This document shows, piece by piece, positions 56,594-64,000 of a DNA stretch of 64,000 bases. The DNA is from Epiperipatus broadwayi. Its lineage: Eukaryota; Onychophora; Udeonychophora; Euonychophora; Peripatidae. The DNA is taken from the NCBI GenBank assembly GCA_028023455.1, contig JAQFVV010000186.1, forward strand, positions 2,072,700-2,136,699, in the 5' to 3' direction. The translations under genes were made by a program, and so were the position numbers. The first letter of the stretch is position 1, and each line of letters begins with the position of its first letter. The notes beneath the pieces were generated by a model. That model made no database searches. It was not told the origin of the DNA and saw nothing but the letters and a program-made list of their open reading frames with translations.

Positions 56594-57238
56594 CAGATAT
56601 CAAATGCAGATAATTCAGGTTTATGCCCCAACAAGTTCTCACAGTGATGAAGTAGTAGAAGATTTTTATATGGATGTACAAAAGGCTTTTGATCAGAGTA
56701 AACAACATTTTAAAATTGTTATGGGAGATTTTAATGCTAGAATTGGTAAACAAATGAAAGATGAAAGTGTTGTAGGTAATTTTGGTTATGGTAATAGAAA
56801 TGAGAGAGGACATAGACTTGTGGAGTTTGCAGAGAAGGAAAAACTTTATATTATGAATTCTTTTTTTGAGAAAAATGTTAGAAGGAAATGGATATGGAAG
56901 CATCCAAATGAAGGTACAGCAGAATTGGATTATATTTTGACTAACAGGAAATACATATTTCAAGATTGTAATGTTCTTAATAAATTTAACACAGGAAGTG
57001 ATCATCGATTAGTAAGGGTTAAGATACATGTTAATGTAAAACTAGAGAGACAAAAATTATTAAGAAAAACTATATTTACAGTTGATATTCCTAATCTTCA
57101 GAAACATTCTAATGAATTTAAATTAGAACTTACAAATCGGTTTCAAGTATTAGTAGATTTTGAACATGATTCAGATTTGAATGAAATTAATATGAAAATA
57201 ACTGATACACTTTTAAAAACTGCAACAAAGATAGCTGG
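56594..57238 (+). pseudogene. Inverted RTE endonuclease fragment
   Basis: The plus strand encodes the C-terminal two thirds of an AP-type endonuclease: MQIIQVYAPTSSHSDEVVE, KIVMGDFNARIG, NERGHRLVEFAEKEKLYIMN, RRKWIWKHP, ELDYILTNRKY, and TGSDHRLVRVKI, then a linker to LLKTATKIAGG. The last codons of the open frame beyond 57238 come from the target duplication. The N-terminal part is missing. It belongs to the same insertion as the RT at 54701-56569, turned around by twin priming. Confidence 0.9.
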
Positions 57239-57477
57239 TGGAAATTTATATAGATGAAAGTAATATTATTTATGAAGCAATAATATTCAAATGTGCATAC
57301 ACCATAATCTGACTTATAAAAGATTATTGTAAAAAGTACTTTTGAAAATATTTTTTTATATGCTCAATGCTATATATTTAATATGCATTGCTTTTATCCA
57401 AGATTGATAATATAAATAGCTAGCAATAAAGTTGCATTATTGGAGCTAGATATAAAAAAGAAAGATATATTTAGGAT

Positions 57478-57650
57478 TAATATTTATTAAGACGATAACC
57501 ATAAGACTATGCGCATGAAAAAACGACAGTAGGGATCTCTGCAAATCTTTAACACAAGATTTATTTAAAAGACAAGTTAAAGATTTGCAGAGGTCCCTAT
57601 TGTCGTTTTTTCAGTGCATAGTCTTAAGGTTATAGCCTTAATAAATATTA
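57478..57650. repeat. 173-bp palindromic MITE
   Basis: Arms of about 75 bp: TAATATTTATTAAG, then CATAAGACTATGCGCATGAA, then AAACGACAGTAGGGA on the left, mirrored on the right with few changes. The left-hand sequence is related to the direct repeats at 62846 and 63189. Confidence 0.8.
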
Positions 57651-57749
57651 TTTTAAGTAACAAGTATGAGCTTTATAAATATAATTATTATATTTAGGAT
57701 TGCAAATAAAATTAAAACAATATTAATGAGGATAGAATAATGGATGATT

Positions 57750-58720
57750 TTTTTATTGAGGATGCCCAGGACTAGTTATAAAAAGAGAATATTTACAAAA
57801 AAGGACAATAGTGCTAATATAAAATGGAGTTTTATAAATAGCCAAGCAACAACAGATATAAATAAGTGGAGAGAGTTGGAGGAGGTTCTTATAGGAAAAA
57901 AATTAGATTTGTTAACAGTGGTAGAAACAGATTTGAGATATGAAGCAAAACTACATTTGACAAATGTGAATGGAATATTTTATGAGGGGGAAAATGAAAA
58001 GTTATGGTTAAGGAGCATATCTTAGAAGAAATTTATAAAGATTATATGAGAATTAAATTAAAATTGGGTAAAGAGGTTTGGATGTATGGTATAATATGAT
58101 TAGTTATTGGAAGATGTGAAGGGTTGGAATGAAAATATTTGGGAATGCCTATATACGGATATAAATCAATTGAAAAACAATTTTTAAAATATTAATTTTA
58201 GCTATTTTGAATAATCATATCAATGAAATTGATAAAATGGATAATATGAATGGAACATATTAAAATGATTGTGTGATAAAAGTGGATTGAAAATTACGAA
58301 TATGATTAAAGTACATGATGGAGGGTTTATTTGTTTGAAGCAAAAGCTGAAATATACTTGTTAATTATATTTTGGTAGATAAAAAGAATAAACAGAGTTA
58401 AAACATTTGATGAAAAATGATGTAGTTGTGATCATAATTATATGTTATTAGAATTAGAAGTATATGAAAAGTAATACAATTTATAGAAAGATTGATATAG
58501 TTTGGGAATAAATGTTAAGGTTAAGAAAGAATTATGAACGATAACACTTTTATAAATGATGAAAAGTAAATGGTTAAAGTGAAGACAATTTCAAATGACT
58601 GTTTATTGAGAATGAGCGAGTTTAAAAAGAGAAAATGGAAAGAAGTTTAGAAATTTTGAAAGAAAAAGAAACAAAAACATATAGGAATTATAAAGAGACT
58701 GCTAGGGTTTTAATTTGTAC
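57750..58720 (+). pseudogene. Decayed CR1-type LINE endonuclease remnant
   Basis: The first frame (57744-58025) contains INSQATTDINKWRELEEV and LDLLTVVETDLRYE, matching the endonuclease start of the LINE at 38925 (NMQGG...KWLELNKAI...VVETHL). Further on, broken frames preserve ILNNHINEIDKMDNMNG (compare MNVHIEEIDDVNNKNG) and a DHNYMLLELE-like piece near 58430 (compare SDHNFFIIEM). Spacing agrees with the intact element. It has many stops and shifts and is much older than the copy at 37740. Confidence 0.68.
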
Positions 58721-58770
58721 ATAGAGAACCATTTTTTAAAGAAAAATCTGACATATTTTATTATTTTTAG

Positions 58771-58898
58771 GTTGAATGTGGAAGAAAATCAAAAGAATTT
58801 CAATTTGCTGAAGATCTGATGAGAAAATCAATGTCAGGGTTCAAGGTAATATCTGTGAATCGCATAGAAAATAAAAGGCTTTATGAATCTTACCGTAT
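58771..58898 (+). CDS. Host gene internal exon D: start of PARP-like catalytic region
   Basis: A 128-nt exon after the acceptor TATTATTTTTAG, beginning in phase 0 as required by exon C and ending before the consensus donor GTAAGT with two bases left over. It encodes VECGRKSKEFQFAEDLMRKS, MSGFKVISV, then NRIENKRLYESYR. The pattern F-x-V-x-x-V-x-RI-x-N-x-x-L-x-x-x-Y, preceded by a variable SKEF-type helix, is the usual start of the PARP catalytic domain (helix before the first strand, with the RIQN-type signature). The NAD-binding H-Y-E/I residues would be in later exons, outside the window. A weaker internal donor after FK (GTAATA at 58846) would shorten the exon. Which PARP subtype is meant cannot be told from this part. 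Confidence 0.78.
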
Positions 58899-60025
58899 GT
58901 AAGTATTATTAAAAATTATATGCATACATAATATCCATGCTTCATAATGCTTATAGGCAGATAGGATTATTTGTATTAATTATATCTGCAAATTATTATT
59001 TATAATGGACTAATTGTCTCATATTTTTCATATGCAATCTGTATTATAAGCTAAATTGAATTTATTAAATTTAAAAATGGAACAACTTGAATTAATATGT
59101 GAAATATAAATATTCTTGGATCCAAAACTTTATAAACCATCAACTTTTGAATGTATTACATAAGTTGAATTAAATAATTAACCTTTGAGTTATTACATCT
59201 CTGTTTTGTATTAAGTCATATATGGTTAAATGTTGCATTCAAATTACCAATATTATTTATTGGTAGTAGAACCAATCTACATGAACTTCTCATGCAGTCA
59301 GTCATACCTCTGAACTAATTGTGACAAAGTGTGTTTGTATAACATCATTTTTATCTTTTAATTACATGCACAACAATTCAAATTCCTCTATTTTTTTGCA
59401 ATAACCTTCAGCAATGAGGGAGAATAATAGAGAAACATTTATTAGTTGGAGATATCTTACTAAGGGATTTTGTACAGCGCAGTTCAATAAATAACCACTT
59501 GAAACTGCCTTTGGGCAGTAGTTTTATTTTGCAAATGGAATTATATTTGGATAACCCTGTTCAGAGATTTTATGTACATTATAAAAATGAAGTATCTAAA
59601 ATGTGTTTTTAAAATAACCTGCCTTGCACGATCTTATGAGGTTATTATGTCTGGAGGATTGCTAATTAAAGCAATAGAAATAAATATAAAATCCATATTT
59701 GTTAAAAGTATGGAGCAGTGGTAATGCTAAAATTATTTTTTTTATAATATATAGGATTTTCAGATTTTATTTGATATGAATTCTTCGGATCTGAATAAAA
59801 GATAGCATTTGTAGAAACTCTTAATGAAATTCATTTTTCAGAGAAAGAAAGTTTAACAGAATAATCAGATAATCTCAAGTTTTTTTAGAAGAATATTGTA
59901 TATTAGATTTATGTGTGGTATAATTTGGTATTTTTTATTTTTAGAACTTTTAGATGCACCAATGAAAAGCTAATGACATCAAAAACTAATTTGCATTTTA
60001 ATACTTGCAGCCATTTTATTACTAT
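58899..60025. other. Start of next intron, no gene seen
   Basis: AT-rich. A short hairpin (AAACTGCCTTTGGGCAGTAGTTT) lies near 59500. Confidence 0.45.
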
Positions 60026-60026
60026 T

Positions 60027-60140
60027 GCTCGGGAATTCATAAAAGTTTGAGCGCCCCTGCAAGTTCCAGAATCAATCCTGGGATCTGCCGACCCCAAATT
60101 GTATGTTCTACCAACTATACCAAACCGTGCATGGTAAAAA
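60027..60140 (-). mobile_element. tRNA-derived SINE, copy 1
   Basis: The minus strand begins near CCATGCACGG and has an A box GGTATAGTTGGTAGAAC and a B box GGATTGATTCTGG about 40 bp apart, followed by a short body ending TTCATAAAAG or similar. The second copy follows directly. Confidence 0.65.
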
Positions 60141-60147
60141 TACTACT

Positions 60148-60262
60148 GGTTTTAGTGCTCAGGAGTTCATAAGAAGTTTAAGCGCCAGAATCAATCCTGA
60201 GATATTCCGATCCCACTTTGAACGCTCTACCAACTACACCAAACTGTGCAGGGTACTACAGT
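60148..60262 (-). mobile_element. tRNA-derived SINE, copy 2
   Basis: Same order on the minus strand: A box GGTGTAGTTGGTAGAGCG, B box AGGATTGATTCTGG, tail TTCTTATGAACTCCTGAGC. It matches copy 1 along its length with moderate divergence. Confidence 0.65.
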
Positions 60263-60604
60263 TTAACCTCCAGCATTAGATCCAAAAAGTTCAGACAAAG
60301 AAATCACATTTTTGTTGATAGTGTTATTCTATCATTGCCATTAAAGGGGATTTTTTTTTTTTTTACTTCAAAGACTTAAATGCATATGTTGGAAAGAGCA
60401 ATAAATTTTGTCTGATATGTGTTGAAAATAATGACGTTGCCTCTGTGAATTAGTATATTCTATGTTTTTTTGTTTTTTTTCATAATACAAATATTTTAGA
60501 TATCTTGTTTAACCAAAAAAAAAATCACTATAGAGGAACTTCAATGCATCCTTACCCAAAACAATAGCTTCTTATGAATTTTGTGATAGAAGTCAGAATT
60601 TGAA

Positions 60605-60717
60605 GTCAAGCGTTGTTAATCTAGAGATCAGCGCAGTTCCTTGCAAGCAAGCAGTTGATTGCAGATGGTTGTTGTGGGTTCGCCTCCCGGCCGATGCTAT
60701 GACATATGAAAAAAAAA
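60605..60717 (+). mobile_element. Young SINE with 14-bp target duplication
   Basis: A 113-bp insertion flanked by identical AGTCAGAATTTGAA at 60591-60604 and 60718-60731. It has a strong pol III B box GGGTTCGCCTCCCGG and a poly-A tail (A9-A10). The A box is less clear. It is a different family from the SINEs at 60027-60262. Confidence 0.85.
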
Positions 60718-60731
60718 AGTCAGAATTTGAA

Positions 60732-61559
60732 AGGTGTTAATATACTAGCATTAATAAGTACAGATTGTTTAGCACATTACGAAGTTGTATTTTATAAAGT
60801 TAAATTCATAGATACATCAATTTCATTTCTATTCTAAATGTAGTGATAAGAAATTTGATGTTTATTGATGTGTTAAATTTCAATCACTTTTAAACACTAA
60901 AATTACTCAGTGTTAATAAGACATACAATTTGCTTAAGTTGTACCTTGTAGATACAAGTAAGTCTATTTGATTCAATAAAAGGAAAATCCTCATAGATTC
61001 TTTTATTAATGATTTGATTAAAAAGAAACCTGCAGAATTCTCTGTTTGACAGAGTGATAAATGTAATGTGGACATGGATAAATAGAATAGAGATCTAAAG
61101 GCAGTTCAGTAAGTTAAAAGAAGGTTTTAAAATGATTAATGGTTTAAAAATGGAAAGAAATAGTCATTTTCTGATCAAGGACACTTTATATGTTTTTTTA
61201 TTCATTTAAAATAACATGGTTTTGAAAATTTATATTATAATGTTAAATACACGAGTCTGTTATTTGAAATATTTTTAAAAGATGGAAAGAATATTTTGAT
61301 TATCTCTTGCATAATGGTACAATGACCGTCAATGATTTTTGGGTGATATGTTTAACTTAACTAGACATTTACATCTAGCTAAATATCAAGAAGTCAAAAG
61401 AGATCTTTGTAAGCTTAAAAATAGAAAGATTGCAGAAGTCTTGAGAATGTTAAAATATGGTGGGAGTTTTTTTTATGAATATGTGGAAACATAAATTAGT
61501 GTCACTTAATCTTAAAACTGCTTTTATAAGAATAAAGAGAAATAAATGATTGCAATAAT
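60732..61559. other. Intron sequence, no gene recognised
   Basis: AT-rich, becoming purine-rich on the plus strand from about 61080, like the LINE remnants. Confidence 0.4.
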
Positions 61560-61720
61560 AATGGTGGGATATCATTCTTATTTACTATAGGAAATAAGAT
61601 TCTGGCTAATAGATTGTATCTAAACAGAGGTATTAAAAGATCATTTTTGTGGTTTTACAGAATCAAAAAGTACTCTAAAGACGTTTTTTATTGTTGAGCA
61701 ATTGCCAGAAAGTTGTGATA
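61560..61720 (+). pseudogene. Possible LINE reverse transcriptase remnant
   Basis: A plus-strand frame contains GISFLFTIGNKILANRLYLN followed by a basic stretch (RIKKYSKDV). This resembles the NYRGISLLxxxxKILAxRL block of LINE reverse transcriptases. No other RT motif is preserved, so the call rests on one block. Confidence 0.35.
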
Positions 61721-62845
61721 ATTAATTGTATTTGCGCTTTACGCAACAAAGTGAAGCTTGTCTAAATCTTACAAAGTTATATGGCTTAGCGCTTTCGGAG
61801 TTCTTGAGTGATAAGTAATGATGCAGTTTATATATTGCTTTTTGTCAGGTCATTTGTTTTACTAAAAATTATTAAAGGCATTGTTTGAAATTAGCTAGTT
61901 ATTTACTGACATTTTTTTTAAATATATACTACTGATGGAAAATTTAAGAATTTGAAAATAGAATTAGTATTAAACACTAGTGTGTAATCAGTCCATCTTT
62001 GGTTTTTCATTCTCATGACCGTTGGCATTGGAACAACTTTTTGGTGAATACAAAATCAGGTTTGATGATGTTAATTTTATTCTCAATTGACTAAAAGTAA
62101 AAACAATAATGCATTGGTTTCTAGATTTACAATATCCCAGGGTTTGTGCTATTTTTGGCAATTGAAAGATTGATCTATAAATGTTTTTAATGCTATCAAT
62201 AAATATTTCATGTTTTACTAATAACAGAAGAAAATTGTTCTATAACTTCTAGCTTGGATCATTATTTAAGAATATAAATCAATGTATTTATCTTGATAGC
62301 TTTCTAGATATTTAGATACTAAAATTCAACCCAGGTTTTATGTGCTCATCTTTTAACCAGTTAAAAGATAGGATACTATTATGCCTATATTAGTCTGTTA
62401 ATAAGTCATCACTTTTAACATATAGAAGGCATTAGAAAAATGTTATTTAAAGAGTTTCCATAAAATTTTAAAAATTTGTTTGCAACATTATATATTAAAT
62501 CAGTATGATTTTTCAGCCATTTGCATATGATGTGAACAAGCAGTAACATGTTTTTTAAAAAGTTATTTTATGGAGCACTTTCCCATTAGTCAGACTCTCT
62601 ATATAGATTATTCCAAGAATGTGGTGTATTATTCGTTTTTTGGAAAGATACAATGTAAATTGTTATTAGATAAGGTGTTGAAGTCTTTCAAAAAATAAAA
62701 GTAAAGTTTTCAGTCCTTGTGTGTTAAGCTTGGCAGATAATTTTTTTTTAAAATATATGGTTTCAAGGGCATACAATAAATGTTGCAAACTAAATGGCTG
62801 ACAAGTAGCAGTCATTTTTAATATTTTCTTTTTTTTATTAATTAA
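61721..62845. other. Intron sequence, no gene recognised
   Basis: AT-rich, with no motif or terminal repeat recognised. Confidence 0.45.
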
Positions 62846-63300
62846 TATTCATTAAGGCTGTAGCCTCAAGCACATTGCACATAAAAATGCGATAGTAGTG
62901 ACCTCTACAGGTCTTAAACCACAAGCTTACTCTTTGGAAGAAAAGAGGGGAACCCCTTCCCTACTTCAACCTACTTTCTATTTAAATAGGTGTAGCTGAA
63001 GCGGTTCGATCATTGAGTGTGAAGCTATTCAATACTTCACTAATTAAGTCCACATTTCTTATTACACATTAATACTCGTGAAATCTTTTGATTTACGAGT
63101 CAATGGAAAGATTTTATAGAGAGAAATCTATTACGATAATGTAAAGTTGTAATTATAAATTTATTTTAAATGCACATTGATTACGTAAGTAATATTCATT
63201 AAGGCTGTAGCCTCAAGCACATGCGTATAAAAATGTGATAGTAGGGACCTCTAAAGGTCTTAAACCACAAGCTTACTCTTTGGAAGAAAAGAGGGGAATA
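62846..63300 (+). repeat. Pair of direct repeats of a MITE arm, 343 bp apart
   Basis: TAATATTCATTAAGGCTG, then AGCCTCAAGCACAT, then GTCTTAAACCACAAGCTTAC and GAAGAAAAGAGGGG, occur at 62846-62957 and 63189-63298 with few differences. The first part is related to one arm of the palindrome at 57478-57650. The 230 bp in between is unrelated. Confidence 0.7.
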
Positions 63301-64000
63301 TAACATTACATTACTATTTTTTTTATATTATTACAAAAAAATAAATAAGATGGAAATATTATAATTAATAATAAATAAAAGATAAATATAACCTGTAAAT
63401 GCCAATGTATATATTGTATCGGTCGATGCCTACTCTGCGAATTCATACCATGTGCACAAGATTGAACATGAGGTTATTATCATGCATGAGAATACGGCAT
63501 CATAATAAACTCAACATTAAAATCCAAAATGAATGAATTAATAATATTTAATTGAAACTTGTATGAGAGAGATCAAACCAAAGCTAGTTGTATTTCCTGA
63601 TCTCTCCCTTACCAAAACTATTGATGCTAATTAATATCGTGAGATTGGCCATAGCATATCTTTGAAAAGCAGAATTTTAACCTTGCATTTATGCGCCACT
63701 TTCAGAAAGGGAAAACCCTCTCCAGAAAGGATATACTACTATCAACAAAACATGCAAAACAAAACAAATAAAGAAAAAGATAACAGCATGTTAACAAATT
63801 TTTAATACCGATAACGTATCATCCCATAGGTTCTGGTCAATCAACTCCTTATCTCAGACAAATAGTGGATTATGATATTATTGGAAAATTGGTATAATCT
63901 TGTTGGAAAGAGAAATAAAAAGACAAAATCCCTTGCAAATGAATAATTTAAAAGAAAAAAATATTTATTTTCCCCAAATAAACCCATTACCAGCTGAATA
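63301..64000. other. AT-rich sequence to the window edge, no gene seen
   Basis: No exon in the phase needed after exon D and no repeat was recognised. Confidence 0.45.

Larger units (their letters stand above)
54684..57238 (-). mobile_element. RTE-type LINE with 5' inversion and 13-bp target duplication
   Basis: A 2555-bp insertion flanked on both sides by TGGAAATTTATAT (54671-54683 and 57239-57251). The 3' end (low coordinate) is a short ATG/ATC trinucleotide run, typical for RTE elements. The RT part reads on the minus strand and the endonuclease part reads on the plus strand, so the 5' section is inverted. The identical duplication and uninterrupted RT frame indicate a recent insertion. 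Confidence 0.93.

Noticed and set aside
58846-58851. Alternative 5' splice site (AAG/GTAATA) in exon D.
   Set aside because: Using it would remove the segment that best matches the PARP domain start, and the site at 58899 is a better consensus (GTAAGT). It remains possible as a minor form.
1-64000. CRISPR arrays, operons, ribosome binding sites and rRNA genes.
   Set aside because: None is present. The sequence is eukaryotic, and the direct repeats found are MITE arms, minisatellite or LTRs.

Overview
The window is AT-rich animal nuclear DNA, with no prokaryotic gene layout. It shows spliceosomal introns, Penelope-like elements, a CR1-type LINE, an RTE-type LINE, a Ty3/Gypsy-type LTR element, a hAT MITE and tRNA-derived SINEs. 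An invertebrate is most likely, but I cannot name the species.

The whole window appears to lie inside one host gene on the + strand. Four short exons (427-495, 15252-15357, 43243-43345, 58771-58898) have canonical AG/GT borders and join in a single reading frame. The intervening introns are about 14.8, 27.9 and 15.4 kb. The encoded stretch has an acidic segment, one hydrophobic helix, and a segment resembling the start of a PARP-type ADP-ribosyltransferase catalytic domain. The rest of the gene lies outside the window on both sides.

Intron 1 (496-15251) holds a remnant of a Penelope-like element (PLE), a palindromic repeat, PLE1 (5104-8446, minus strand, with an inverted tail to 8693) and two copies of a 2.15-kb non-coding repeat. 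Intron 2 (15358-43242) holds a hAT MITE, PLE2 (17737-20279, minus), a 6.3-kb foldback element with a 2.2-kb insertion in its middle, a minisatellite, a long poly-C tract and the CR1-type LINE (about 37740-42430, plus). Intron 3 (43346-58770) holds the LTR retrotransposon (45481-50856, plus) inserted inside a palindromic repeat, several short inverted repeats, and an RTE element with a twin-priming inversion (54684-57238). After the last exon there are SINEs, MITE-related direct repeats and weak LINE traces.

The most unusual content is a set of hammerhead self-cleaving ribozymes spread over at least three repeat families. One family is PLE-linked (about 3020, 3960 and 5180). Family F1 consists of about 0.5-kb palindromes with a ribozyme in each arm (4422-4913; 45275-51210 interrupted by the LTR element; a fragment near 53050). 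Family F2 consists of about 190-bp units, one of them a head-to-head dimer (16921, 51212, 52310-52620; divergent copies near 4190 and 54270). Copies near 45410 (minus), 51100 (plus), 51270 (plus) and 52440 (minus) keep all catalytic boxes. Two of these lie in tandem in the sense strand of intron 3 and would excise an RNA of about 169 nt from the pre-mRNA.

All coordinates and alignments were made by eye. Repeat boundaries are approximate unless a target-site duplication is cited.
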